This document shows, piece by piece, positions 1 to 7,251 of a stretch of DNA of 64,000 nucleotides (its first letter is position 1; every line of letters begins with the position of its first letter). Below the pieces are notes generated by a model that saw nothing but the letters and a program-made list of their open reading frames with translations, was not told the DNA's origin and did no database searches. The stretch covers positions 1 to 64,000 of the forward strand of contig NZ_JAMBOO010000019.1 in assembly GCF_023715895.1 (NCBI RefSeq), written 5' to 3'. The stretch is from Domibacillus indicus (GTDB taxonomy: Bacteria; Bacillota; Bacilli; Bacillales; Domibacillaceae). Position numbers and translations under genes: made by a program.

Positions 1-1
1 C

Positions 2-109
2 GAATTTAGTGACTATGTCAACTGGTTTAACAAGCTACGAATTCACGGAACACTAGGCTATGTAAGCCCAATTGAATACAAGCAATCGTCCCTTAAAAAG
101 GCTGTCTGA
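2..109 (+). pseudogene. IS3-family transposase (OrfB), C-terminal tail
   Basis: The reading frame open at the left edge ends in the typical C-terminus of IS3/IS150-type DDE transposases: a WFN..R.HG.LGY.SP.EY pattern (residues about 8-26 of the 35 seen). The rest lies outside the window, so intactness cannot be judged. The family catalyses copy-and-paste transposition through a circular intermediate. The DNA directly after the stop should carry the right inverted repeat, but without the other end I cannot delimit it. Confidence 0.8.
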
Positions 110-450
110 TTTAGTGTTGACAATCCACACTTTGCAGAAATCGCCATGTATGAATTCTTTTAACCGAAAATAAACAGCCATATTCCTTAAAACGCTTAAG
201 TGAAGTTGAAAATATAATTCCTGATACGGATGTCTAAAGCTTCTTTATATTCATACATATTTAATTGGATACTTTACTATCTTTAGCTGATCTATACGAG
301 TTTCTAGTTTGCGGATTGTAATGAACATAACTAATCAGGATGATATAAACTTCTGTGTAAAGATCGAATTGGTGAGTTTTCGATATTTCCATTAAATCCA
401 ATTCCAGCTTCATTGTGGAAGGATCAATTACAATATCTTTTATAGTCGAG
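110..450. other. Gene-free stretch with decayed minus-strand frames
   Basis: No intact gene is visible. On the minus strand there are short open pieces in different frames between about 450 and 180 that read like coding sequence broken by frameshifts (one piece ends at 261, another uses an ATG near 325). A decayed Spo0E-like phosphatase is a possibility, but the SQELD signature is absent, so I do not name it. Confidence 0.3.
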
Positions 451-510
451 AAGCCCCCAGTCTGTTAAAATAGAAATGCGAATACTATTTAAAGACCCCG
501 GGGCTTTTTT
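451..510 (+). terminator. Long hairpin with T-tract, array element 1
   Basis: AAGCCCC at 451-457 pairs with GGGGCTT at 500-506. Inside it GTCT/AGAC and TTAAAATAG/CTATTTAA continue the stem, and a run of T follows. First of five such elements within 500 bp. Confidence 0.6.
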
Positions 511-579
511 GTTTACTACTTCTGAAAATGGGTACATGTTCATTAACCACTCATCTGAACTTGCCCATTCTCTCTTTTT

Positions 580-607
580 GCCGAGTTTATCTCGGCTTTT
601 TTATTTT
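580..607 (+). terminator. Intrinsic terminator, array element 2
   Basis: Perfect 6-bp stem GCCGAG/CTCGGC with a TTTAT loop followed by TTTTTTATTTT. No gene precedes it on the plus strand. Confidence 0.7.
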
Positions 608-693
608 GTCTGTATGAAAATTTTTAAACTTGCCCATAATAAATGGTATGAGAAGACCCCCCATTTTCTCATCCGATAACCCATAACACTGTG

Positions 694-721
694 CAGCTGG
701 AGCCTCCTCTGGCTGTTTTTT
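694..721 (+). terminator. Hairpin with T-tract, array element 3
   Basis: CAGC at 694 pairs with GCTG at 712-715, with further pairs GGAG/CTCT inside, then six T. An outer GTGCA/TGCAC pair (691-695, 721-725) flanks it. Confidence 0.5.
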
Positions 722-807
722 GCACATTTTTCTTGAAATGCTGGAAATAACCAGTATCAAGGCGTTAAGGAGATCCCCTCTAATTAGCGCTCTTGATGCT
801 CCTTATA

Positions 808-839
808 GCCTGGGAGCTTGAAAAGCTCCTTGGCTTTTT
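808..839 (+). terminator. Hairpin with T-tract, array element 4
   Basis: GCC plus GGAGCTT (813-819) pair with AAGCTCC (823-829) plus GGC, followed by five T. Confidence 0.6.
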
Positions 840-917
840 GTATAAATTTTTATTGAATAGCCCATAACAGTTGCTGTTAATTCCAAACCCAATTCCCATG
901 AAAGCAACCATTCCTTC

Positions 918-947
918 AGCCAGGTTCCTCACACCTGGCTCTTTTTT
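918..947 (+). terminator. Intrinsic terminator, array element 5
   Basis: Perfect 8-bp stem AGCCAGGT/ACCTGGCT with a 7-nt loop, followed by CTTTTTT. Last element of the array. Confidence 0.65.
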
Positions 948-1020
948 CTGTGACCAGGTCCTGCTTGTAATGCAATTATTTGTGATCCAATGAAAGGAAG
1001 AGGGATATGAAAAGATCATT

Positions 1021-1218
1021 TCATTTGATCAGCATAAGTCCGGGTTTCGCCTCTTGCAGCCATCCTGTTGGCAAATGCAGATAGCGATGAATAATGTTCT
1101 CACCGGCTAAACCTTGCTTCAAGTAACGCTCGTATTGCTCCTTGTTTGATCTTGTCAGATATAAATCATTTGTTTTTTGAAAAACAAAGAGTGTCATCCT
1201 GCTCAATGACTGCTCCAC
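1021..1218 (-). CDS. Small hypothetical protein (65 aa)
   Basis: Not recognised. The 65-residue product has a charged, tyrosine-rich core (YLTRSNKEQYERYL around residues 20-33) and no membrane segment or signal peptide. It begins with GTG at 1218, inside the last codons of the IDEAL-domain gene, overlapping it by 16 nt in another frame, which suggests translational coupling. Start GTG and length make it less certain than its neighbour; a shadow frame cannot be fully excluded, but the amino-acid composition looks like a real protein. Confidence 0.5.
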   Translation of the reverse strand: MEQSLSRMTLFVFQKTNDLYLTRSNKEQYERYLKQGLAGENIIHRYLHLPTGWLQEAKPGLMLIK

Positions 1219-1514
1219 GATACGCCACTTTTTAATCCTCCCGTCAATTCCTCAAACCATTCTTTGTCTTTCGTCATAAGGGCTAGATCAATGAGCGCTG
1301 TTTTATCCTGAATATCATCCAGTAGTGTGCCAATGGGTTTTAGACGATGCTCCTCAAATAGTAACTTCGTTGGCGTTCCCCATATCAATTCGTCTTTTAT
1401 GATTCTTCCTACTATCGCTAGCTCAATCTGACTGTGGTAACAACCAGTCCTGCTGACATAACCGATGACTGTAAGATCCCCGATTTCGGCTTTTTTCCAC
1501 TCTCCGATCTCCAA
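1203..1514 (-). CDS. IDEAL-domain protein
   Basis: A soluble protein of about 103 residues. Its C-terminal third carries the IDEAL signature (LIDLALMTKDKEWFEELT), a short helical domain found at the C-terminus of several Firmicutes proteins of mostly unknown role. The N-terminal part contains an IGDLTVIGYVSRTG stretch. I chose the TTG at 1514 because AAGGGGGA lies seven bases upstream of it; a longer frame can be read from 1541 but has no ribosome binding site. The gene is followed by, and overlaps, a 65-codon gene. Function unknown. Confidence 0.65.
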   Translation of the reverse strand: MEIGEWKKAEIGDLTVIGYVSRTGCYHSQIELAIVGRIIKDELIWGTPTKLLFEEHRLKPIGTLLDDIQDKTALIDLALMTKDKEWFEELTGGLKSGVSWSSH

Positions 1515-1541
1515 GGCTGTTTCCCCCTTTTTAATAAGCAA

Positions 1542-2545
1542 AAATACAAACTACATTAGGGGGTAAAAAGGCGGTAAATTCATAGATTTCCCTATAATAC
1601 ATGCAAAATTTTGGATTCTATTATATTTGTCTTAACTGAAAAAGTGAGACGTGAATAATACGCGCAACTTCATTATTCAAAACTACATTTCACTTCCTCT
1701 ATCGTTGCAACATATAATACATTTACCCAGATACCTTTTTGCACCTATCTAGAAACTTTTGAAATAACTATTCTTGGTTGAAATAGTTACTTTTTTCATC
1801 TATTCATGCTCCTCAAAATTCTATTCTTTCACCTTGCGAATGTTCACTGCTGTTCTTTTAAACTTAAGGTCAGCGCTTCCGCCTTCACTCCCCCTCTTTA
1901 TATTCTATTACCGCTGCTTCTTGCCCGCTCCTCTGCTCTAGAAGCTTTCTTCGGAGCAGGAAATCCCGGGAAGTTGGCTCACCTTCAACATCGAAAATGG
2001 CCTAATCTCTCTGAAAATCTCAAGGCTGCTAACTCTTTTATTCAATACTTGCTAACAAATACAACACGAAACAAAAGACCAACCTTTTTAAGCGAACAAT
2101 TTCTATAGTTAATGAACCTGCCGAAGATTAATTAAAAGATTTTGAAGAGACCTCTGTAAAACTGCCTCTTAATCAATGGCAGCGCTCTACTGCAAAATTT
2201 CGATTACCTCTCCTGAACAGCTGAATGTAGTGCCTATCGCCCGGAGGCTCAACTTAAAAGTAAGTATAGTCATAAGAAAAGCGAATGTGCAGAAATCGGC
2301 AGCATCTTGATGATCATGCTTCTTTTATTATCTTACCCTCCACTTAGTGCTTTTCTTTGCTAAAAACCCTCTTTCTTTTTTATACATTCCTCATTAATAA
2401 AAATAGCTTAGGAATGAGTATAATGCTATTTTATATGCCTTAAACTCCATCTGACTCCTTTGGCTTTCCCCATAACAGTTCCATTTGTGAGCTCCAAAAA
2501 CCTCCCGACAAAATTCGACACTTTTATTTTTTATCTTTTTTCCAT
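1542..2545. other. About 1 kb without a supportable gene
   Basis: Only short, composition-poor frames are present, such as a 100-codon plus-strand frame at 1806-2108 that lacks a ribosome binding site and resembles no protein family. AT-rich segments alternate with blocks that look like decayed coding DNA. A CCCATAACAGTT string at 2469-2480 also occurs at 859-870 within the hairpin array, so the two stretches may share an origin. Confidence 0.4.
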
Positions 2546-2551
2546 TATAAT
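2546..2551 (+). promoter_or_regulatory. -10 box of the riboswitch transcript
   Basis: TATAAT lies about 10 nt upstream of the aptamer start. No clear -35 hexamer is visible at the standard distance, so the promoter may be weak or use another sigma factor. Confidence 0.5.
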
Positions 2552-2559
2552 GAAAAATG

Positions 2560-2640
2560 ATAAAGGCAAACTTGCCGAAAGGTAAGGACGCAAAGCCACG
2601 GGTCTACCATTCTTTTGAATCATGACAGCCGGGCTGCCAA
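2560..2640 (+). ncRNA. Cyclic di-GMP-I riboswitch aptamer (GEMM-I)
   Basis: The stretch matches the GEMM-I consensus part by part: GGCAAAC, a stem capped by a GAAA tetraloop (CTTGCC GAAA GGTAAG), the near-invariant GGACGCAAAGCCACGGG, a variable arm, then AGCCGGGCTGCC closing the P1 stem with GGC. This aptamer binds the second messenger c-di-GMP. It lies 54 nt upstream of the GTG of the DegU-like regulator on the same strand, so that gene is the evident target. There is no clear T-tract terminator; a hairpin over the ribosome binding site suggests translational control. Confidence 0.93.
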
Positions 2641-2647
2641 ATAGGGA

Positions 2648-2687
2648 CTCCTTCCTTGTTTGGATCATTATTTAATAAAGGAAGGGA
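2648..2687 (+). promoter_or_regulatory. Hairpin covering the degU-like ribosome binding site
   Basis: TCCTTCCTT (2649-2657) is complementary to AAGGAAGGG (2678-2686), which is the Shine-Dalgarno sequence of the GTG start at 2694. Nine pairs with a 20-nt loop would hide the site. The left arm directly follows the aptamer, as expected for a riboswitch expression platform. Confidence 0.6.
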
Positions 2688-2693
2688 TTTAAC

Positions 2694-3395
2694 GTGCGGT
2701 CTATATCTAATGAATCAAAGACTAAAATCGTTCTTATTGACGATCAACAACTATTTCGAGAAGGGATAAAGCGCATTCTTAATTGTGAAGAAACCTTCGA
2801 AGTACTTGCTGAAGGAAAAGACGGTGTTGAAGCAATTGAATTAGCAGATCATTATAAGCCAGATGTTGTGATCATGGATATCAATATGCCAAAAACAAAT
2901 GGTGTTGAAGCAACTCGTAACTTAATCAGTAAATACCCGAATATAAAGGTTATTATTTTGTCGATCCATGATGATGAAACTTATGTTATACACGCGCTTC
3001 AATCAGGCGCTTTTGGCTATTTATTGAAAGAAATGGATACAAAAAAACTGATAGAAGCAGTAAAAGCTGTTGCAAAAGGCGAATCATACTTGCATCCACG
3101 TGTGACACACAAGCTAATTACTGCCTATCGCCGTTTATCAAGTGCGGCAGCTCGTAAAAAAGAGTTTCAACAGCCACCAGTCCGTCTGCCGCTGCATTTG
3201 CTCTCACGCCGTGAAAGTGAAGTGTTGCAGTTGTTAGCAGACGGAAAAAGTAACCGGAGTCTTGCAGAAACGCTTTATATCAGCGAAAAAACGGTCAAAG
3301 GCCACGTTTATAGCATTCTTCGAAAAATGGACGTCAATGACCGCACACAAGCTGTTATCAAAGCTATTAAAAATGGCTGGGTTGAAGTCAGATAG
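2694..3395 (+). CDS. degU: DegU-like NarL-family response regulator, orphan
   Basis: Two-domain regulator of 233 residues. The receiver domain (about 11-130) has the acidic pair D16/D17, phospho-acceptor D62 in VVIMDINMP, and a lysine near 112 in GYLLKEMD. The LuxR-type HTH spans about 170-228 ([26 protein letters not shown]). Similarity to B. subtilis DegU runs over the whole length, including IILSIHDDE and the C-terminal AIKNGWVE. In Bacillus DegU is phosphorylated by DegS and controls exoenzymes, motility and biofilm genes. Here no degS is adjacent and a c-di-GMP riboswitch precedes the gene. It may be the main DegU or a paralogue. The GTG start is supported by AAGGAAGGG 7 nt upstream. Confidence 0.88.
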   Translation: MRSISNESKTKIVLIDDQQLFREGIKRILNCEETFEVLAEGKDGVEAIELADHYKPDVVIMDINMPKTNGVEATRNLISKYPNIKVIILSIHDDETYVIHALQSGAFGYLLKEMDTKKLIEAVKAVAKGESYLHPRVTHKLITAYRRLSSAAARKKEFQQPPVRLPLHLLSRRESEVLQLLADGKSNRSLAETLYISEKTVKGHVYSILRKMDVNDRTQAVIKAIKNGWVEVR

Positions 3396-3448
3396 ATACC
3401 TCTACTTCAAATCATCCTAAAAAAACAACTCATGTTAAAACAAACAGC

Positions 3449-3487
3449 AAAAACCACCTCGTTTTTTTAAAGCCGTGGTGGTTTTTT
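3449..3487 (+). terminator. Terminator of the degU-like gene
   Basis: AAAAACCACC and GGTGGTTTTTT form a 10-bp stem with T-tract. The A-rich left arm makes it usable in both directions. Confidence 0.8.
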
Positions 3488-3636
3488 ATCAAAAAGTCAT
3501 AAACGAGTTCACGCAGCGCTATTTTTTGTTCAAAAAAGATGCAAAAAACTCTATAATGCGGCGCAGATAACTTTGTGTTTTGTTAAAATTTAAACCGCCT
3601 GGACATATGCCCGGCGCTTTAAACCTAAATGGATAA

Positions 3637-4236
3637 TTATTCCGCGATCTTTTCCAGATTACCGTTCTTCTCCATTTTAAAAGCAGGAGACGGGTCATTA
3701 TCAGCTAATAGCACCGTTTGTCTGGCACGATTCATGATCCGCATTAAGGTTTCATAGTCCTCCTGTATCGTAATGTTTTCCTGCTGAGTTTGTTCTAATT
3801 TTTTCTCCAATTCAGCTTTTTCTTCTTTTATGATTACCAGCTCTTTTCGAAGCTGTTCAGCTTCTGCTGCGGAGGCCGCTTTACTCTCTAAATTAGTTAG
3901 AAAAGAGATCACCTGAGCTAAAGAAATACCAAGATTTGTGGAATCCCCTGCTGGTGTCTCAACTGTATGATCTGCCACTTCAATATTTTTCTCTCTTCTA
4001 GCGAGCATGTGGAAATAATCTTTTCTTTGTTTTTTAGCTGTGCCCATTTCCCTTACATACTGTTGTCTAACGACTGCATTCCATCGGAACCCGCAGGCTG
4101 CGGCCGTTCTGTTCAACCTGTCTCCTGCTTCTTCAAACGCTTTCAACTGGGTACTTCCCTCACGTACATATCGTAATACTGTTTCAGCAAGCAGCCAATC
4201 ATTTTCCTCTGACCAGGCATCTTGTCTTTCTTTCAT
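3637..4236 (-). CDS. rsfA: RsfA-family prespore-specific regulator
   Basis: A 199-residue protein whose N-terminal 80 residues match RsfA/YlbO: RQDAWSEENDWLLAETVLRYVREG, a Myb/SANT-like helix bundle, then RTAAACGFRWN and KKQRKDY. A long coiled coil (about 120-170, rich in E, K, Q) follows. In B. subtilis RsfA fine-tunes sigma-F-dependent genes in the forespore, so this gene marks a spore former. A GGGGGAGA ribosome binding site precedes ATG 4236. Homologous DNA including this upstream region recurs at 37.9-38.0 kb as a truncated copy. Confidence 0.88.
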   Translation of the reverse strand: MKERQDAWSEENDWLLAETVLRYVREGSTQLKAFEEAGDRLNRTAAACGFRWNAVVRQQYVREMGTAKKQRKDYFHMLARREKNIEVADHTVETPAGDSTNLGISLAQVISFLTNLESKAASAAEAEQLRKELVIIKEEKAELEKKLEQTQQENITIQEDYETLMRIMNRARQTVLLADNDPSPAFKMEKNGNLEKIAE

Positions 4237-4530
4237 CGGTTATCTCCCCCTTTTATTTAGATATCCTTTTCACGAAGATGGCCGCTTCTCTATAGAAAAG
4301 TACTTGAAAATGAAGTATTCCAAGTATATTCTGTTCAACTTTAAAATATTTGTGAAAATAAAGAAGATAGCCAAGTTTTGTTTTAGATTATTAATTTCGT
4401 GCAATCTGCTGATATCTTTATAAAACCTCAGACTGGTCCAAATCCCTCTAGATACAGGCGCGCAATATCAACCCTGTAGTAAATAACTAATCGTTTTTTT
4501 AAAAAATGGCCTTATACATAAATAAAAAAA

Positions 4531-4556
4531 CAAGAACAGTCTAGAGGCCGTTCTTG
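4531..4556 (-). terminator. Terminator facing left
   Basis: CAAGAAC/GTTCTTG inverted repeat. Read on the minus strand it is followed by TTTTTTTATTTATG. It sits just downstream of the stop of the remnant at 4565-4666. Confidence 0.6.
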
Positions 4557-4564
4557 CTTCTTGT

Positions 4565-4666
4565 TTACTTATTTTTTGATGTTTTCATTAATTTTTCTTT
4601 GCTCGAACTCTCACTCGTTTTCTTAATGTATTCCTCATTTGTAAGAATAGCTTGAGTAGTGGTATC
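4565..4666 (-). pseudogene. C-terminal remnant of an unidentified gene
   Basis: A minus-strand frame of about 33 codons with coding-like composition (QAILTNEEYIKKTSES, lysine- and serine-rich tail) ends at TAA 4565 directly before a good terminator. It has no start codon and an in-frame stop lies just upstream, so it looks like the end of a gene whose body has been lost. Family not recognised. Confidence 0.3.
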
Positions 4667-5048
4667 TCAAAATTTTAAAAACTTATTTTGTGATTGGGAA
4701 CTTAGAGATAGCGATAAACTATGGCCTGAAATAAAAAACTGGACCCGCTCTTGGGTTTGGTTTCACCTTTTCTATGCTATCTACTGTTCCCTTTTTCCTT
4801 TATTCAATTAGCTTTTTTATCATCAAGCCCTGGCTTCTCAATAATTTTACTGGAGCAACGTACACGCCGTCTCTTACTTCTTAATCCAGCCATCTTGTAG
4901 CTTATAGCTATTTATCTTCGTTTTAAATTATTATTTTCCCCCATTTTATATCAAATAATCAATTGTAACTTTTCTGTAATATCAAATTAATATGGCTGTG
5001 ATTTTCTTTTCATCATTTCCAAGTAAAATATAACTATTAAATACAAAC

Positions 5049-5084
5049 TTAGTTATCTAGTTAAATATTTAGTTATCTAGTTAA
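5049..5084 (+). repeat. Direct repeats upstream of the NlpC/P60 gene
   Basis: TTAGTTATCTAGTTAA occurs twice (5049-5064, 5069-5084), 20 bp apart. Within it AGTTA occurs four times (5051, 5059, 5071, 5079). The second copy ends 5 bp before the GGAGG ribosome binding site. Spacing of two helical turns fits a protein binding site or iteron; it does not match the 11-bp PhoP or WalR box period. Confidence 0.55.
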
Positions 5085-5101
5085 TATACGGAGGTTTCAT
5101 T

Positions 5102-5566
5102 TTGAAGAAAGTAATTGTCGGTTCTATGACAGCAATCACACTTTTGTTTGGCAGCATGACAACATCATTCGTTTCTCAACCACACGCGGTAGAAGCCGCT
5201 TCAAATTATAAACAAAAAGCAATTAGCGAGGGTAAAAAAGTAATCGGCACGCCATACAAATGGGGTGGAACAACAACAAAAGGTTTTGACTGCTCTGGCT
5301 TCGTTGGATACGCATTTAAGAAAGCAGGCAAAACGTTACCTAGAACAACTGCTGAAATATATAAAAAAGGAAAAGCTGTGTCTAAATCTAATCTTCAAAA
5401 AGGTGATTTAGTATACTTCCAAACCTATAAAAAAGGTCCCTCTCACATGGGAATTTATCTAGGCAATAATGAGTTTATTCACGCTTCTTCTTCGAAGGGT
5501 GTGTCCATTACCACCTTGAGCAACAGCTATTGGAAAAAAAGATACATCGGAGCAAAACGGTTATAA
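5102..5566 (+). CDS. Secreted NlpC/P60 cell-wall endopeptidase
   Basis: A 154-residue protein with a Sec signal peptide (KK near the N-terminus, hydrophobic 8-24, likely cleavage after VEA at 32) followed only by an NlpC/P60 domain. Catalytic Cys64 sits in FDCSGF, His115 in HMGIY and the third polar residue His127 in FIHAS. Such enzymes cut the D-Glu-diaminopimelate bond of peptidoglycan peptides. There are no LysM or SH3 repeats, so it may act diffusibly. Start is TTG with a strong GGAGG 7 nt before it. Confidence 0.88.
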   Translation: MKKVIVGSMTAITLLFGSMTTSFVSQPHAVEAASNYKQKAISEGKKVIGTPYKWGGTTTKGFDCSGFVGYAFKKAGKTLPRTTAEIYKKGKAVSKSNLQKGDLVYFQTYKKGPSHMGIYLGNNEFIHASSSKGVSITTLSNSYWKKRYIGAKRL

Positions 5567-5603
5567 ATTAGCTTTTCACAATTTATAGACAAAAAGAACA
5601 TAC

Positions 5604-5655
5604 AAAAAACGGTTTAAGCGGGGTATAGGATCTTCTACGCCCCGCTTGCCGTTTT
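5604..5655 (+). terminator. Terminator of the NlpC/P60 gene
   Basis: AAACGG and AAGCGGGG pair with CCCCGCTT and CCGTTTT around a loop of about 14 nt. Confidence 0.75.
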
Positions 5656-5746
5656 CTTAAGGTGTTGTAAGGATGGCCTCATAATCATTCCCTAATGCAA
5701 AATAAGTTATTTCCATTCAGACGACAGTTATGAATACTTAGAAACG

Positions 5747-5789
5747 AAAAAGGCTCATGATTACGCACGAAGTAATCATGAGCCTTTTT
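5747..5789 (-). terminator. Terminator downstream of the first corA
   Basis: A near-perfect 18-bp inverted repeat (AAAAAGGCTCATGATTAC / GTAATCATGAGCCTTTTT), T-rich on both strands. It lies 22 bp after the corA stop codon. Confidence 0.85.
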
Positions 5790-5810
5790 CTTCCTACATG
5801 TCTTGATTCG

Positions 5811-6782
5811 TTACAAAAGCTGCTTCTTTTTAAAATATCTCCACATTCCAAACGTTAAAAGGATAAGCGCCAAAAGAATAATAACAGTAGCGAAGGGAGA
5901 ATCCTGATAAGGCAGAGGCACATTCATCCCAAAAAAACCTGTCACAAAGGTTAAAGGCAGCATAATGGTTGAAATTAATGTAAGAACATTTAATTTTTCG
6001 GATGACTTTGCATTGATGATGGAATAATACGTATCCAATGCGCTGTTAACCAGATCCCTGAATGTTTCAGTCGCATCGACAATCCGCTCCAGATGATCAA
6101 GCAAATCCGTGTAAAATGGAACATTTTCTTCTCTAATATCGAACTTCCATTTACCATTAACCGTTAAAAAGATCCTGCGCTGCGGTAAGATTACCCGCCG
6201 GATCAATATAATTGTACGTTTTAGGGCTAAAAACTCTTCCGTGACACCCCTGATGGATTCATCATAAATCTCGTTTTCTAACTCATCGATACGAATACTA
6301 ATTCGGTCTAGAATAGGGAAATATTCATCTGTAATCCCATCAATTAAAGCGTATAAAAGAAAGTCCGCCCCTTTATCCATATACTTCGTACTTCTAGAAC
6401 AGATTGCATCCATTTGTCCAAGCCATCTTAACTTGTGCTTATGAATGGTTACCACATAATTCGGGCCAACGAAAACGTTAAGCTCAAGAGTTGTAATTTC
6501 ATTATCACTTTCCTCGTTATACCGCAGGGCATGGAGAACGAAAAACTGATAATCCTCATAGTTATCCATCTTTGCCCGCGGGCTGTCATGAAGGCAGTCC
6601 TCAATGGCCAAAGGATGAAAATCAAAAATCTTGGCTATTTCATACAATTCACGGCTTTGCACATCATAGATATCAATCCATAATAAACTATCGGCATGGC
6701 TTAAATGCCTATGAACATCCGATAAGTTGATATTGGAGACCATTTCTTGTTTATCATTTCGATAAAGATATGTTTTAATCAT
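5811..6782 (-). CDS. corA: CorA-family Mg2+ transporter, copy 1
   Basis: A 323-residue membrane protein of the CorA metal-ion transporter family. A long cytoplasmic N-terminal domain (1-260, including HPLAIEDCLHD near 55 and the YDESIRGVTEEFLALKR helix) is followed by two C-terminal membrane helices. The signature GMN ends the first of them (GFFGMNVP, near 285) and a basic tail follows. The family forms pentameric Mg2+ (sometimes Co2+/Ni2+) channels. ATG 6782 has GAGGTGA upstream. An M-box riboswitch with terminator lies upstream in the same transcript, which strongly supports Mg2+ as the substrate and induction under Mg2+ starvation. Confidence 0.92.
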   Translation of the reverse strand: MIKTYLYRNDKQEMVSNINLSDVHRHLSHADSLLWIDIYDVQSRELYEIAKIFDFHPLAIEDCLHDSPRAKMDNYEDYQFFVLHALRYNEESDNEITTLELNVFVGPNYVVTIHKHKLRWLGQMDAICSRSTKYMDKGADFLLYALIDGITDEYFPILDRISIRIDELENEIYDESIRGVTEEFLALKRTIILIRRVILPQRRIFLTVNGKWKFDIREENVPFYTDLLDHLERIVDATETFRDLVNSALDTYYSIINAKSSEKLNVLTLISTIMLPLTFVTGFFGMNVPLPYQDSPFATVIILLALILLTFGMWRYFKKKQLL

Positions 6783-6816
6783 TGATCATTCACCTCGTTT
6801 AATTTATCCGAGGCAT

Positions 6817-6930
6817 TTAAAAGCTGCTGGATTCCTCCTGGATGGTATATGAGGAATAGAAACACCTTGGATGCCTCACTTTGATGCTGTTCTTAAAATG
6901 GCTTATCGAATGCGGGTCGTCAGTGCCCAT
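6817..6930 (-). CDS. Candidate 37-aa leader ORF between M-box and corA
   Basis: ATG at 6930 is preceded by GGAGGTGAG at an ideal distance (6 nt), one of the strongest ribosome binding sites in the window. The frame runs 37 codons (starts MGTDDPHSISHF, ends QEESSSF) to TAA 6817, 34 nt before the corA start. It lies after the riboswitch terminator, so it is transcribed only on read-through. The peptide is hydrophilic, with no membrane helix and no known family. It could be a regulatory leader, a small partner of CorA, or a chance frame behind a decayed start site. Confidence 0.45.
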   Translation of the reverse strand: MGTDDPHSISHFKNSIKVRHPRCFYSSYTIQEESSSF

Positions 6931-6954
6931 TTCTTCCTCACCTCCAAGACAAAT

Positions 6955-6983
6955 AAAAGGCCCCTTTCCAACAGAAAGGGGCC
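6955..6983 (-). terminator. M-box riboswitch terminator
   Basis: Perfect 10-bp stem GGCCCCTTTC/GAAAGGGGCC with a 5-nt loop. On the minus strand it is followed by TTTTATTTG. It lies 25-50 nt after the M-box aptamer, as the transcriptional off switch at high Mg2+. Confidence 0.9.
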
Positions 6984-7011
6984 GTAAAAAGTCTATTTAC
7001 GTTTTACATGT

Positions 7012-7170
7012 CCCCCCTTGTTGAGTTTTAGCACTGTATAGCATAGGCATGAACCAGCTGCGTTAAGAAAAACCTTAATCCGATCTTTCCTGTTGACCCA
7101 TTGGCGTCTTTCGACATTTTTGGGCAGCAGCGTATCTCTATACAGGAGCCTCACCTAACAGAAGACGTAT
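7012..7170 (-). ncRNA. M-box (ykoK leader) magnesium riboswitch
   Basis: Read on the minus strand, conserved M-box blocks occur in order: TTAGGTGAGGCTCC, GAGATACGCTGCTGCCC, AAAAATGTCGAAAGACGCC, AATGGGTCAACAG, then GCAGCTGG...CATGCCTATG..ATACAGTGCTAAA. This is the Mg2+-sensing leader of B. subtilis ykoK (mgtE). Here it precedes a corA gene, with an intrinsic terminator following. The aptamer limits are approximate by about 10 nt. Confidence 0.95.
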
Positions 7171-7251
7171 TGAACTATTAATACTATATGCAACCAGCCA
7201 CTTTGCGTCAAATGATTTTGCAATCAAAATCCAAACTTTTTTATCATCTTC

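Larger units (their letters stand above)
4237..5048. other. AT-rich intergenic stretch with one coding remnant
   Basis: No intact gene. The segment contains a minus-strand coding tail at 4565-4666 with its own terminator-like hairpin and otherwise low-complexity AT-rich sequence. Confidence 0.4.

Noticed and set aside
476-679. 67-codon frame in the hairpin array
   Set aside because: It runs through two terminator hairpins and has no ribosome binding site.
780-1019. 79-codon minus-strand frame
   Set aside because: It crosses the terminators at 808-839 and 918-947 and looks non-coding.
1806-2108. 100-codon plus-strand frame
   Set aside because: No ribosome binding site, odd composition, no family resemblance; treated as chance frame in decayed DNA.
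7012-7170. T-box leader instead of M-box
   Set aside because: No GGGTGG antiterminator core; all M-box blocks are present and the target is a Mg2+ transporter.
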